Shown here piece after piece: positions 26,410 to 35,187 of a stretch of DNA of 64,000 bases. Each line of letters opens with the position of its first letter. Position 1 is the stretch's first letter. A program made the position numbers and the translations under genes. Below the pieces are notes generated by a model, which was not told the DNA's origin, did no database searches, and saw only the letters and a list, made by a program, of their open reading frames with translations. This DNA is from Frankia sp. QA3 (GTDB lineage Bacteria; Actinomycetota; Actinomycetes; Frankiales; Frankiaceae): the NCBI RefSeq assembly GCF_000262465.1, contig NZ_CM001489.1, forward strand, positions 442,546 through 506,545, in the 5' to 3' direction.

Positions 26410-27302
26410 TCTGCGTCAGCTTCATCACCGACTACGGGCTCGCGGACGGGTTCGTCGCGGCGTGCCACGGGGTGATCCTGCGGGCGGTGCCGGCGGCCCG
26501 CATCATCGACATCACGCATCTCGTGCCACCGGGCGACGTACGACGGGCGGCGGCGGTGCTCGCCCAGACAGTCGGGTCGTTGCCGCGCGGTGTCCACCTC
26601 GCGGTGGTGGACCCGGGGGTGGGCACGGCGCGCCGGCCGGTGGCGTTGCGTGCGCCCGGCGGGGACCTCGTCGGGCCCGACAACGGTCTGCTGATCGCGG
26701 CAGCCGAGCGGCTGGGCGGCGTCCAGGCGGCGGTGACGCTGCCGGTGCCGGCCGGGACGCCCGCGACGTTCCACGGCCGCGACGTGTTCGCGCCCGCCGC
26801 CGCCGAGCTCGCCCGGGGGACGGAGCTGGCCGCGCTCGGCGCCCCGCTCGACCCGGTGACCCTCGTCCGCCTGCCCGCCGCGCACGCCCGGCTGCGAGCG
26901 GACGGGGTGCTCGAGGCGGAGGTGCTGCTCGTCGACACCTTCGGCAACATCCAGCTCGCGGCGGGGGAGCCGTTGCTCGCCGACGCCGGGCTGCGACCGC
27001 CCGGCCGGGCGCTGCTCTGGCCCGTCACCCGCGACGCCGGCCCACCCGCCGGCGTGGCCGGTGGAGCACCCGGCGGCGGGGCTGGTGGCCCGATGGCCGC
27101 GGCGCGGGTGACCGAGCTGGCGGTGGGCGTGACGTTCGGGTCGGTGGAGCCCGGCGAGCTGGTGCTCTACGTGGACGCCGCGGGCATGGCCGCGATCGCG
27201 GTCCGCGACGGCGACGCGGCCCGCGCCCTGGCCGTCGCCCCCGCGGACCGGCTCGCGCTGCGCCGAGCGGGCGACGGCGGCCGAGCGGGCGACGGCGGCT
27301 GA
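26406..27302 (+). CDS. SAM hydroxide adenosyltransferase (DUF62 / chlorinase-fluorinase superfamily)
   Basis: 298 aa from GTG 26406. The N-domain has FITDYGLADGFVAACHGVI, IIDITHLVPPGDVRRAA, HLAVVDPGVGTARRPVA and PDNGLL. FHGRDVFAPAAAELARG follows, and the C-domain has LLVDTFGNIQLA. Non-halogenating members hydrolyse SAM to adenosine and methionine. A Gly/Ala-rich insert (PPAGVAGGAPGGGAGGP) breaks the C-domain. The stop codon arises inside a tandem 18-bp repeat. Confidence 0.9.
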   Translation: MICVSFITDYGLADGFVAACHGVILRAVPAARIIDITHLVPPGDVRRAAAVLAQTVGSLPRGVHLAVVDPGVGTARRPVALRAPGGDLVGPDNGLLIAAAERLGGVQAAVTLPVPAGTPATFHGRDVFAPAAAELARGTELAALGAPLDPVTLVRLPAAHARLRADGVLEAEVLLVDTFGNIQLAAGEPLLADAGLRPPGRALLWPVTRDAGPPAGVAGGAPGGGAGGPMAAARVTELAVGVTFGSVEPGELVLYVDAAGMAAIAVRDGDAARALAVAPADRLALRRAGDGGRAGDGG

Positions 27303-27317
27303 GCGGGCGACGGCGGC
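27264..27317 (+). repeat. 18-bp tandem repeat spanning a stop codon
   Basis: CGAGCGGGCGACGGCGGC occurs at 27264-27281 and 27282-27299. The third copy, 27300-27317, starts with T instead of C, creating the TGA stop of the upstream gene. A partial fourth copy follows. Confidence 0.9.
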
Positions 27318-27331
27318 TGAGCGGCTGCCGG

Positions 27332-28225
27332 TCAGCAGAAGCCGGGGACGGCCTGCCAGCTCGGGCCCGGGCCGGGCGCGTCGTCGCGCAGCACCGTCGC
27401 CTCGATCCGCCCGTAGGGACGGTCCGGCACCTGGTAGACGACGTCCGGGTTGTCCAGGCCGAAGGGTTCGAGGTCGACCAGGAAGTGATGCTTGTTCGGC
27501 ATCGACATCCGGACCTCGGCGACCTGCGGGTAGGCGGTCAGGGCCGCCTCGCCCATCCGGTAGAGCGTCTGCTGTAGCGCCAGGCTGTGGACGCTGGCGA
27601 ACGTGCTGACCAGGGTCTCGCGGACGCCGTCGAACAGCGGTCCGAAGTCGAGATCGGCCCCGACGTAACGCCAGCGGGCCGTCACCTCGGTCGCGAGGAT
27701 GCGGTCGGTGGTCTCGGCCAGCGTCGTGTAGTGGTCGCGGGGAAATCCCCAGAACTCCGACCCGGTCGACTTGAGCACGACCAGCCCGGCGAGTCCGGAA
27801 ACGACGAACGCGGTGTCGCCGTCCACCGTGACGACCGTCGTCCGTCTTTCCCCACCCGCCCGGCTGAACGCATGGTCGTGCGGCGCCCCGGCCACCGGGA
27901 TTCGATTCCAGTGGTACTGCTCGATTTCTATCCGCGCGCCGTCGATCCACGGGAAGGAGCCGACGAAATGCCGGCCGAGCCGGAGCGCGAAATCCTCGAT
28001 CTGGCCGATTCCGTGCTCCCGGGCGAAGGCGTAGACGGTGTTCTTCTGCGCATCGGTGGTGAGGACGTGTGAGTTGTCACCGGTCAGGTGCGCCGCGGCG
28101 AAGTCGCCGCGAAGCGCGGTGGATACGTTCAGATCGGTGAGGTGGTGCACCGGACCCGTGCGGTCCACGTGGACAAGGCGGATCTCCGCCTTGCCGAACT
28201 GGTTCGGTCCGAGCACGATCGCCAT
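27332..28225 (-). CDS. urate oxidase (uricase)
   Basis: 297 aa from ATG 28225, preceded by GGGAGG five bases away. T-fold uricase: LGPNQFGKAEIRLVHVDR (catalytic Lys), HVLTTDAQKNTVYAFARE (catalytic Thr in TTDAQKNT), VVSGLAGLVVLKSTGSEFWGF and MPNKHHFLVDLEPFGLDNPDVVY. It oxidises urate to 5-hydroxyisourate with O2. No other purine-catabolism gene is in the window. It is convergent with the SAM enzyme. Confidence 0.96.
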   Translation of the reverse strand: MAIVLGPNQFGKAEIRLVHVDRTGPVHHLTDLNVSTALRGDFAAAHLTGDNSHVLTTDAQKNTVYAFAREHGIGQIEDFALRLGRHFVGSFPWIDGARIEIEQYHWNRIPVAGAPHDHAFSRAGGERRTTVVTVDGDTAFVVSGLAGLVVLKSTGSEFWGFPRDHYTTLAETTDRILATEVTARWRYVGADLDFGPLFDGVRETLVSTFASVHSLALQQTLYRMGEAALTAYPQVAEVRMSMPNKHHFLVDLEPFGLDNPDVVYQVPDRPYGRIEATVLRDDAPGPGPSWQAVPGFC

Positions 28226-29045
28226 CAAGCCTCCCTGGTCGCGGGGACGTTCGTTCCCTCGCGGTGAGGGGCGCCCAGCGACGAGTCTGATCCGGCCCCG
28301 GGCCGCGTCCGGGCCGGGCGGTCTGACCCGGGGCCGCCTGGCCCGGCCCGCGGCCGCCGCAACCCGCGCAGCCGGGCGGAATCCCCGGACGGGTGCGTCC
28401 CGCGGCCCCGCCCATCCTGCGGCAGCGGTGTGACGGCCCGGTCCGCCCGCGGGTTTCGTGGCCGTTTCCGCCGGCCGGCCACGAGCCGTCCGCGTCGAGG
28501 CCGTCCGGTGATCTTCCGGCGGTCCTCCCGCGGCCCCGCGGTGGCCGGGGCGGGGTCCGGCCGGCGCCACCAGCTCCACCGACCCCGGGCCGGTGGGTCG
28601 TCGATCACGGACCGCCCAACGAATCCGGGGTGTCCCGCCGGCTTTCCACGTACTTCGCAATGGTTCGGGAGGGCCCCGACCGGATGTCCCGTCGGGTCGT
28701 CCGCGAGTTGCGGAAAAACATCCCTCGGCGTGGCCGGTTGCGCCGCCTTTGGCGGCGTCATGGGTCCCGGTCGTCGCTTTCGGCGGGTCGGCGAATTGTC
28801 AGCCCCGGTGCGCAACCTCGTCCGGTCCCCACGCGTCGAAAGGGGGGAAAGGGGAGGGGTTTATGGGGAATACCCGGAGGGCGCTACCCTCCGTATTTAA
28901 CTGCTCTACATGGAGTGATGGTCTGGCGGCTGGCACCAGTCAATCCGGTGATCGACGGGACGAGGTGCCGACCTCTGGGTACCGTTCAGACCTAGGCTTC
29001 CGTCCGGCGACGATGCCGGTCGTGTTCTTCGGAAGAGGGCATTAC
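28226..29045. other. long intergenic region, 820 bp
   Basis: Divergent between urate oxidase (minus) and the L,D-transpeptidase (plus). Frames open in both directions look like GC shadows without conserved motifs. Two small hairpins are visible: CGCCGCC/GGCGGCG (28741-28757) and GGAGGG/CCCTCC (28876-28892), the latter followed by an A/T-rich stretch (GTATTTAACT). The region may hold a long leader or a regulatory RNA; I cannot show either. Confidence 0.4.
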
Positions 29046-30425
29046 ATGTCTCGCTCGGTAATGACTCCCTCGCGTGTTTCCCGTGGGTGGGGCCCGAGCC
29101 GTCCGGGTCCGGGACCGGCCGGCACTTTCGGGCACCGGCGTCGCCGGTGGGTCGGCGGGGCGCTCGCGTTCGTCACGGCGCTGACCGTCGCCGCCTGCTC
29201 GTCCGGCGGCTCGGGGAAGCCGGCGGGCGTCGTCGCGCCGGATCCCGCGGCGAACGTGACCGTCTTCCCGGGCGACGACACCACGGGCGTCACCCTCACC
29301 AACCACGTCGTCGTCCACGCCAACGCCCCACTGGCCGACGTGAGCGTCAACCGGGAGGCGAGCGCCTCGGAGAAGACCGAACCGGGGGTGCTGCCCGGCA
29401 CGTTCTCGGCCGACCGGCGCACGTGGACGTCCACGGGCGGCCTGTTCTCCGACTCGCGCTACCAGGTCGCCGCCACCACCAGCCCGGCGGCGGGGATCGT
29501 CGGGACGAAGTCGGTACGTACCAGTTTCGTCACCGGGGTTCCGGAGAAGTCGTTCAAGGTCTCCTGGGATCCGGTCGCCGGGCAGACCGTCGGGGTCGGT
29601 GCGCCGATCAGCCTGACCTTCAGCGCCCCCGCGCCGGACCGCGCCGCCGTGCAGCGCATGCTGTCCGTGCGTACCGACCCGCCGGTCCTCGGTGCCTGGA
29701 ACTGGATCTCGAACCGGCTCGTCGTCTGGCGCCCGCAGCAGTACTGGGCGCCGGGAACGAAGGTGCATGTCGAGGCGAACCTCGCCGGGTACGACGCGGG
29801 CGGGGGACGCCTCGGCGTGAAGGACCGGGCGATGGACTTCGTCGTCGGCTCGGCGCAGATCTCCAAGGTCGACTCCGCCACCCACACCATGCAGGTGTTC
29901 CGCAACGGCCAGTTGCTGCGCACGATGCCGGTGAGCCTCGGTAAGCCCTCATCCCCGTCGATGGACGGCCCCCACAACATTCTCGGCAAGTCGCCCGAGG
30001 TGATTATGGACTCGGCGACGGTGGGCATCCCGAAGGGCAACCCGGATTACTACTACGAAAAGGTCCAGTGGGCGGTGAACTACACCAGCGGCGGGCAGTA
30101 CGTGCACTCCGCGCCCTGGTCCGTGGCCTCCCAGGGGCGGGCGAACGTCTCCCACGGCTGCGTGAACGCCTCCCCGGCCGACGCCCAGTGGTTCTACGGC
30201 ATCAGCCGGCTGGGTGACATCGTCGACATCGTCAACACCGGCCGCCCGCCGGACACCACCCAGCTCGGGAACTTCTGGTCGGTGCCGTGGGAGGTCTGGA
30301 AGGCGGGCAGCGCCCTGCCCGTGTCGGACCAGCCCGAGACGGCGGCGCCCACCCTGCCGCCGCCCACCGCCGCCACCACCGCCGTCCCGGTCGCGCCCGG
30401 GGTCGCGGCGGCCGGCGGCGCCTGA
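29046..30425 (+). CDS. L,D-transpeptidase lipoprotein (Ig-like plus YkuD domains)
   Basis: 459 aa from ATG 29046 (GAGGGC upstream). A basic N-terminus (HRRRRW) leads into a hydrophobic stretch with the lipobox VAACS, so a lipoprotein. Two Ig-like domains follow (about 70-260), then the YkuD domain with YVHSAPW and SHGCVNASPADAQWFY, giving the catalytic Cys and His. It forms 3-3 cross-links in peptidoglycan from the outer face of the membrane, as LdtMt2-type enzymes do. The tail is Pro/Ala/Thr-rich. Confidence 0.94.
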   Translation: MSRSVMTPSRVSRGWGPSRPGPGPAGTFGHRRRRWVGGALAFVTALTVAACSSGGSGKPAGVVAPDPAANVTVFPGDDTTGVTLTNHVVVHANAPLADVSVNREASASEKTEPGVLPGTFSADRRTWTSTGGLFSDSRYQVAATTSPAAGIVGTKSVRTSFVTGVPEKSFKVSWDPVAGQTVGVGAPISLTFSAPAPDRAAVQRMLSVRTDPPVLGAWNWISNRLVVWRPQQYWAPGTKVHVEANLAGYDAGGGRLGVKDRAMDFVVGSAQISKVDSATHTMQVFRNGQLLRTMPVSLGKPSSPSMDGPHNILGKSPEVIMDSATVGIPKGNPDYYYEKVQWAVNYTSGGQYVHSAPWSVASQGRANVSHGCVNASPADAQWFYGISRLGDIVDIVNTGRPPDTTQLGNFWSVPWEVWKAGSALPVSDQPETAAPTLPPPTAATTAVPVAPGVAAAGGA

Positions 30426-30441
30426 CCGACCCCGCCTCCGG

Positions 30442-30484
30442 CGCCGACCGGTCACCGCCCACACCGGGCGGTGACCGGTCGGCG
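30442..30484 (+). terminator. strong hairpin terminator after the L,D-transpeptidase
   Basis: A perfect 19-bp stem (30442-30460 with 30466-30484) and a 5-nt ACACC loop, starting 17 bp after the stop. Confidence 0.85.
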
Positions 30485-30758
30485 GCGTTGCGCCCAACCC
30501 GGCGGTCGCACCGGGTCGGTCCCCGGCGGCCGCGGCGCGCCGACTGGTCGTGACCGGAGCCGGGCCGTGGGGGCCGCGGCGAAGGATAGGCGAGAATCCG
30601 GTGAATTTCCCTCCGGACCGGGTCACCGATCGGCCCGTGACGGCATCAACCGGCTCATGCTGTTGAGTGGAAGCATGAAGAGCGCGCTGTCGCAGCGCCC
30701 CGGGAGGGCGCGGCCGGGTGGGACCGACGTCCGCGGCGAGGGTGGAGGCGACGGTCGC

Positions 30759-30819
30759 GGCTGGTCCGGCGGCTGGGGCTGGTCCGGCGGCTGGGGCTGG
30801 TCCGGCGGCTGGGGCTGGT
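30759..30819. repeat. 18-bp tandem repeat, 3.4 copies
   Basis: GGCTGGTCCGGCGGCTGG is repeated exactly at 30759, 30777 and 30795, with a partial fourth copy. It lies in the upstream region of the PAP2 gene. Confidence 0.9.
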
Positions 30820-30859
30820 GCGAGGGTCGGGGAAGAGTGCGACGTTCGAGGGGTGCATC

Positions 30860-32062
30860 GTGAGGCGCTTGCGCAACCAGACCACCGGTCTGCCGGTCTG
30901 GTGGGTCGAGCTGCTGATGTTGGCCGTGCTGTACTACTCGTACACCGGCACCCGATCCGTCGCCGACGCCTCGGCCGGCGAGGCGATGCGGATAGGTCAT
31001 GACCTGCTGCGGTTCGAGACCTTCCTGCACGTCGACATCGAGCTCGGCCTCAACCGGTGGTTGCAGAGCGTCCCGGTGCTGGCGGTCGTGTGCTGTTATT
31101 ACTACGCGACGCTGCACTTCGTGGTCACGCCGGGACTGCTGGTGTGGACGCACCGCCGGCACACCCGGCACTACGCGCAGATCCGCTGGACGCTCGTGGT
31201 GACCACGCTGATCTGCCTGCTCGGGTTCTTCCTCTTCCCGACGGCGCCGCCCCGCCTGCTCACCGGCACCTCGTACACCGACACCATGTCCCACTTCGAG
31301 GGCTGGGGCTGGTGGAGCGGCAGCGCCAGCGCCGCGCCGAACGGCCTGGAGAGCCTGACCAACCAGTACGCCGCGCTGCCGTCGCTGCACTGCGCCTGGG
31401 CGCTGTGGTGCGGGTTCCTGCTCGTGCGCTTCGGGCGCCGGCCGGTGACCCGCGTCCTCGGGGTGCTCTACCCGGCGGCCACGGTCTTCGTCGTCATGTC
31501 GACCGCCAACCACTACCTGCTCGACGCGGTGGCCGGCTGGCTGGTCCTCGGCGTCGCCGCCGGCTCCGTCGCGCTGGTGTTCGCCTGGCGGCGGCGGGTC
31601 CGGGCGACCCCGGCCGGCGTCGTGGCGGTGCCCGCCCTGCCTGGGGTGCCCGCCCTGCCGGCCGGCGCGCCGTCCCCGGCCGTGTCCCCGAACGTCGGCG
31701 GGCCGCTCGCGCCGCCGGTCGTGCTCGCCGCCTCGGCACCGGCCGCGGCGGCTCCCCGTGCCGACCCCGATCCCCGTGCCGACCCCGATCCCCGTGCCGC
31801 CCCCGATCCGGGCGCCGACCCAGATCCGGGCGCCGACCCCGACCCCTCCACCGACGCCGTACCGCCCGCGCCGTCGCCGGAAGCGACCGCCGCCCGGCCC
31901 GTGCCGCCGGCGGAACCCTCCTCGTCGCGGGCGACGCCGTCCACCGGGGGGCAGGGGACGCCGGCCGCGGCGCCGGTGCCCCCGGTGCCGGCTCCCGCCG
32001 CGCCCGAGCTGTCCCTGCGTTCGGAGCGGGCCGTCCGGCCGGACGGTGCCCGCGCGGGCTGA
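30860..32062 (+). CDS. PAP2-superfamily membrane phosphatase / inositol-phosphotransferase-like protein
   Basis: 400 aa from GTG 30860 (GAGGGG eight bases upstream). About six transmembrane helices. Active-site motifs: RLLTGTSYTDT region, then LPSLHCAWALWCGF and STANHYLLDAVAGW (catalytic His residues of PAP2 domains 2 and 3). The pattern resembles AUR1-like phosphatases of actinobacteria. The C-terminal 130 residues are a disordered Pro/Ala/Asp tail with five imperfect 6-residue repeats (PRADPD). Substrate unknown, likely a lipid phosphate. Confidence 0.88.
   Translation: MRRLRNQTTGLPVWWVELLMLAVLYYSYTGTRSVADASAGEAMRIGHDLLRFETFLHVDIELGLNRWLQSVPVLAVVCCYYYATLHFVVTPGLLVWTHRRHTRHYAQIRWTLVVTTLICLLGFFLFPTAPPRLLTGTSYTDTMSHFEGWGWWSGSASAAPNGLESLTNQYAALPSLHCAWALWCGFLLVRFGRRPVTRVLGVLYPAATVFVVMSTANHYLLDAVAGWLVLGVAAGSVALVFAWRRRVRATPAGVVAVPALPGVPALPAGAPSPAVSPNVGGPLAPPVVLAASAPAAAAPRADPDPRADPDPRAAPDPGADPDPGADPDPSTDAVPPAPSPEATAARPVPPAEPSSSRATPSTGGQGTPAAAPVPPVPAPAAPELSLRSERAVRPDGARAG
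31754..31843 (+). repeat. 18-bp tandem repeat, five imperfect copies
   Basis: Units of the form CCCCGTGCCGACCCCGAT start at 31754, 31772, 31790, 31808 and 31826. The last two are diverged. They encode the Asp-Pro-rich tail of the PAP2 protein. Confidence 0.85.
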
Positions 32063-32063
32063 T

Positions 32064-32082
32064 CCGGACGGGCCCCGTCCGG
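32064..32082 (+). terminator. palindromic hairpin after the PAP2 gene
   Basis: CCGGACGGG and CCCGTCCGG flank one C, two bases after the stop codon. Confidence 0.6.
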
Positions 32083-32343
32083 CCGGGGGGCCGAGGTAGC
32101 CCGTCGGCCGGCTGTTCGCGGGCAGATGCCGCCCCGCTGTGACGTAGCGTCCCGGATGGGTGGTTTTACGCCCCCCGGTGCGTTGCCTGGGTGGGCGATG
32201 TGCGAAGGTTGTGTCGCGGCCGGCGTCGGTCGCAGAGCCTCCCTCCACCGCCTGTCCGGGCCGCGTCGCGAAAGATGCACGTCCGACCCTTTCGCGCCGT
32301 CCCGGGTTGCGCGTCCGGTCCGATCCCGCTCGGAGTCCGATCG

Positions 32344-33492
32344 ATGTCCCCGTCCCTGGCCGCGCGACTGCACCGTCCCCGCCCGGTCGCGTTCGTCGTG
32401 TCGTTGGTGCTGGCCTGGCTGCTGCTCGCCCTGATCGCCTTCGCGCTGCGCCGCGGCCCCATCCAGGACGACCTGGCCGCGCGGGCGACGGAGGCGGTCC
32501 GGGCGGCCGGCGGCCTGCACGCCCAGGTGCGCATCGAGGGGCGGGAGGCGATCGTCACCGGGCGCTTCCCCAACGCGGCGGCCGCGGAGCAGGCGCGGGC
32601 CTCGGCCGCGGTCTCCGGTACCACGTCGGCCCGCCTCGGCGACGACGTGCTGATCGCCACCCAGCCGGCCCGGCCGCTGGTGCTTGCCGTGGCCGGGCGG
32701 GGCCTGTCGGTCACCGCGACCGTCCCCGACGGTTCGAGCCGGGCCGCGCTGCTCGCGGCCGTCGCCGACGCCGCCGGTGGCACGGTGCGTGGCCAGGTGC
32801 TCGTCGACCCGGCGGTCGCCGAGCCGCCGGTGGAAGCCGTCGCCGCCCTCGCCACGGCGCTGCGCGGGGTGGCGGGGGAGCACTCCGCGACGGTTACCGG
32901 CTCGACCGTCGCCGTCGCCGGCGGCGCCCCCGACGAGGCCGCCCGCCGCCGGCTCGGCGCCGCGGTGCTGGCCGCGACCAGTGCCGCCGTCCCCGGTGCC
33001 ACGTTGGCCGACCACCTCGTCGTCACCCGCGCCAGGACGGGTACCGCGGCCCGGGGCGAGCAGCCGGGGCGGGCCGCGTCGGGCCGCGCCTCCACCGGGG
33101 CGGGGGCCTCGGCGCCGGCGGCCGGCGCGGAGACCCTGGCGGCCGTGCGGGCCGCCCTCGACGGTCACGACGTCACCTTCCCGCTGTCCGCAGCGCGGCT
33201 GAGCCTGTCGGCGCGGGCCCGACTGGACAAGGTCGCCGCCGCGCTGCGCACCGGGGACCTCTCCGTCCTCGTCGGCGGCTACACCGACACCTCGGGGCCG
33301 TCCGCGTTCAACCAGGCGCTGTCGCTGGACCGGGCCCAGGCCGCCGCCGACTACCTGACGAGCCGGGGCGTCTCCGCCGATCGCGTGCGGGCCGCGGGCT
33401 TCGGGGCACGCGAACCCGTCAGCGACAACGCCACCGCGCAGGGCCGCGCCGCCAACCGCCGCGTCGAGATCATCCCGCTGCCGTCGCGGTAG
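32344..33492 (+). CDS. OmpA-family protein, ArfA-like
   Basis: 382 aa from ATG 32344. One N-terminal transmembrane helix (about 16-34), two BON-like modules (about 45-225) and an OmpA/MotB peptidoglycan-binding domain at the end (VLVGGYTDTSGPSAFNQALSLDRAQA, then AFGAREP-type FGAREPVSDN and NRRVEIIPL). The layout matches mycobacterial ArfA/OmpATb. It probably anchors the membrane to peptidoglycan. Linkers are Ala/Gly-rich. Confidence 0.88.
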   Translation: MSPSLAARLHRPRPVAFVVSLVLAWLLLALIAFALRRGPIQDDLAARATEAVRAAGGLHAQVRIEGREAIVTGRFPNAAAAEQARASAAVSGTTSARLGDDVLIATQPARPLVLAVAGRGLSVTATVPDGSSRAALLAAVADAAGGTVRGQVLVDPAVAEPPVEAVAALATALRGVAGEHSATVTGSTVAVAGGAPDEAARRRLGAAVLAATSAAVPGATLADHLVVTRARTGTAARGEQPGRAASGRASTGAGASAPAAGAETLAAVRAALDGHDVTFPLSAARLSLSARARLDKVAAALRTGDLSVLVGGYTDTSGPSAFNQALSLDRAQAAADYLTSRGVSADRVRAAGFGAREPVSDNATAQGRAANRRVEIIPLPSR

Positions 33493-33501
33493 GGCGGTGA
33501 C

Positions 33502-33521
33502 GGTGCGTGTGACGACGCACC
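33502..33521 (+). terminator. short hairpin after the OmpA gene
   Basis: GGTGCGT and ACGCACC form a 7-bp stem with a 6-nt loop, 10 bp after the stop. Confidence 0.4.
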
Positions 33522-33562
33522 CATGCCGGCGTAATCACGGGTCATCGTGGTAGGCAGACGCC

Positions 33563-33982
33563 ATGGGCGACTCAAGCATGGGGCTGCACGAGCAGCCCGA
33601 CAAGCTCTCCGCGCAGACGGTCGACCGGCACCGGGCGATCGTCTCGCTGATGGAGGAGCTGGAGGCGGTCGACTGGTACGACCAGCGGGTCGACGCCGCG
33701 ACGGACCCGGAGCTGGCACAGGTGCTGGCGCACAACCGGGACGAGGAGAAGGAACACGCGGCGATGACGCTGGAATGGCTGCGTCGCCACGACCCGGTGC
33801 TGGACACCCAGCTACGGACCTACCTGTTCACCTCCGGGCCGGTGACCGAGGTCGAGGCGGACGCCACGGAGCCGGGCGGCTCCGGCGAGGCCGGCGGCGC
33901 GAGCGCGGTGGTGGGGCGGCAGACGGCGGGGCCCGGTGACGGCTCCCTCGGAATCGGCAGTCTGAAAGGTGTAGGCGAGTGA
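33563..33982 (+). CDS. encapsulated ferritin-like protein (EncFtn) with encapsulin targeting peptide
   Basis: 139 aa from ATG 33563. The ferritin-like core HRAIVSLMEELEAVDWYDQR ... LAHNRDEEKEHAAM is near-identical to Rhodospirillum rubrum EncFtn as I recall it. Ferroxidase residues E32, E62 and H65 and W38/Y39 fall at the same numbers. A 40-residue flexible linker leads to the C-terminal encapsulin-loading sequence DGSLGIGSLKG (126-136). It oxidises Fe(II) at a subunit interface inside the encapsulin shell. The shell gene overlaps by 4 bp (GTGA). Confidence 0.97.
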   Translation: MGDSSMGLHEQPDKLSAQTVDRHRAIVSLMEELEAVDWYDQRVDAATDPELAQVLAHNRDEEKEHAAMTLEWLRRHDPVLDTQLRTYLFTSGPVTEVEADATEPGGSGEAGGASAVVGRQTAGPGDGSLGIGSLKGVGE

Positions 33983-34797
33983 ATCATCTGCTGCGCGGCC
34001 ATGCCCCGCTGACGGACGCTGCCTGGAAGGCGGTGGACGACGAGGCGAAGGCCCGCCTCACGACGAACCTGGCCGCCCGCAAGGTGGTGGACTTCGCCGG
34101 GCCGCACGGCTGGGAGTACTCCGCCACCCCCCTGGGCCGGGTGGCGGCGCTGTCCTCGCCGCCGGCGGCCGGGGTGCAGGCCCGGGTGCGCCGGGTGCAG
34201 CCGGTCATCGAGCTGCGCGTCGGCTTCACCCTGGATCGCGCCCAGCTCGCCGACGCCGACCGTGGGGCCGAGGACATAGACCTCGCGCCGCTGGAGGAGG
34301 CGGTGCGCCGCATCGCGGTCACCGAGAACTCGGTCGTCTTCCACGGCTACCAGGAGGCCGGCCTGGTCGGCATCACGCAGGCGTCGGCGCATCCCCAGCT
34401 GCCGCTGGAGGCGGGGACCGACACCTACCCGCGCACCGTGGCCAAGGCCGTCGCCCTGCTGCGCCGCGCCGGCATCGCCGGCCCGTACGCCCTGGCCCTC
34501 GAGCCGGACAGCTACACGGCCGTGATCGAGACCGCCGAGCATGGCGGCTACCTGCTGCTCACCCATCTCCAGCACATCCTCGACGGGCCCGTCGTCCAGG
34601 CCCCCGGGGTCACCGGCGCGGTCGTGCTCAGCCTGCGCGGCGGCGACTTCGTCCTCGAGTCCGGCCAGGACCTCTCGATCGGGTACGCGTCGCACACGAC
34701 GGACACGGTCGACCTGTACCTGGAGGAGAGCTTCACCTTCCGGGTCACCGAGCCGGACGCGGCCGTCGCGCTCGTGCCGGCCGCCGGCGGCGCCTGA
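33979..34797 (+). CDS. encapsulin shell protein (family 1, linocin M18-like)
   Basis: 272 aa from GTG 33979. HK97-fold encapsulin: N-terminal LLRGHAPLTDAAWKAVDDEAK, KVVDFAGPHGWEYSATPLGR, AVTENSVVFHGYQEAGLVGI and the C-terminal GGDFVLESGQDLSIGY with YLEESFTFRV. Length is typical. It self-assembles into an icosahedral compartment holding EncFtn cargo, which mineralises iron. It is followed by a perfect terminator, then an IdeR-like box and a Bfd-type ferredoxin gene, which fits an iron-storage role. Confidence 0.97.
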   Translation: MNHLLRGHAPLTDAAWKAVDDEAKARLTTNLAARKVVDFAGPHGWEYSATPLGRVAALSSPPAAGVQARVRRVQPVIELRVGFTLDRAQLADADRGAEDIDLAPLEEAVRRIAVTENSVVFHGYQEAGLVGITQASAHPQLPLEAGTDTYPRTVAKAVALLRRAGIAGPYALALEPDSYTAVIETAEHGGYLLLTHLQHILDGPVVQAPGVTGAVVLSLRGGDFVLESGQDLSIGYASHTTDTVDLYLEESFTFRVTEPDAAVALVPAAGGA

Positions 34798-34806
34798 CCG
34801 TCCGCG

Positions 34807-34841
34807 AGACCGGGGCCGGACGGGCCGTCCGGCCCCGGTCT
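34807..34841 (+). terminator. hairpin terminator after encapsulin
   Basis: A perfect 15-bp stem: 34807-34821 pairs with 34827-34841 around a GGGCC loop, 9 bp after the stop codon. Confidence 0.85.
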
Positions 34842-35069
34842 GGCAGGCCGGGTCGCCCCGGCACCCCGGTGCCCCGGGACAGCGCACAGACGGCATCCGC
34901 CGAGCGTGCGCGCCCGGGGCCAGCCTTGAGACCTCGCCCACACCGGGCGGTGCGGAGGTCGTTCCCCGCGCCGCAGGCCCTGCCCGCACGCGGCTCGGGG
35001 GCGCTTGCGCCCCCACAGCCGGGCGATACGGACGTCTTGCGCCGCCGAGCCGTCCGTGCCACCCTGCGA

Positions 35070-35088
35070 TAAGGGAAGCCTTAGCTAA
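35070..35088. promoter_or_regulatory. candidate IdeR/DtxR iron box
   Basis: TAAGGGAAGCCTTAGCTAA matches the palindromic consensus TTAGGTTAGCCTAACCTAA at 14 of 19 positions by eye. It is one of the few A/T-rich sites here and lies 100 bp upstream of the Bfd-type gene and 270 bp downstream of encapsulin. Confidence 0.6.
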
Positions 35089-35187
35089 GGTGTCGGCCCG
35101 CCGGGTCGCCGCCGCGGTCTCCCGGCAAGGTCGCCAACTGTCGGCCAGCTCCGGGTGGGCTGGCCGCCTCGGGCCTGGTGAGGTGCG

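Larger units (their letters stand above)
30426..30859. other. intergenic region, 434 bp
   Basis: Contains the terminator at 30442-30484 and the 18-bp tandem array at 30759-30819, which ends about 40 bp before the PAP2 start. No gene seen. Confidence 0.55.
34798..35187. other. intergenic region between encapsulin and Bfd genes, 390 bp
   Basis: Holds the encapsulin terminator (34807-34841) and the IdeR/DtxR-like box (35070-35088). No other gene supported. Confidence 0.6.

Noticed and set aside
28593..29045. Upstream extension of the L,D-transpeptidase frame
   Set aside because: The frame is open, but the signal peptide and lipobox place the start at 29046, which also has a good ribosome-binding site.
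34798..35069. Possible small gene between encapsulin and the iron box
   Set aside because: Open frames are Arg/Pro-rich and lack ribosome-binding sites; the segment begins with a terminator.
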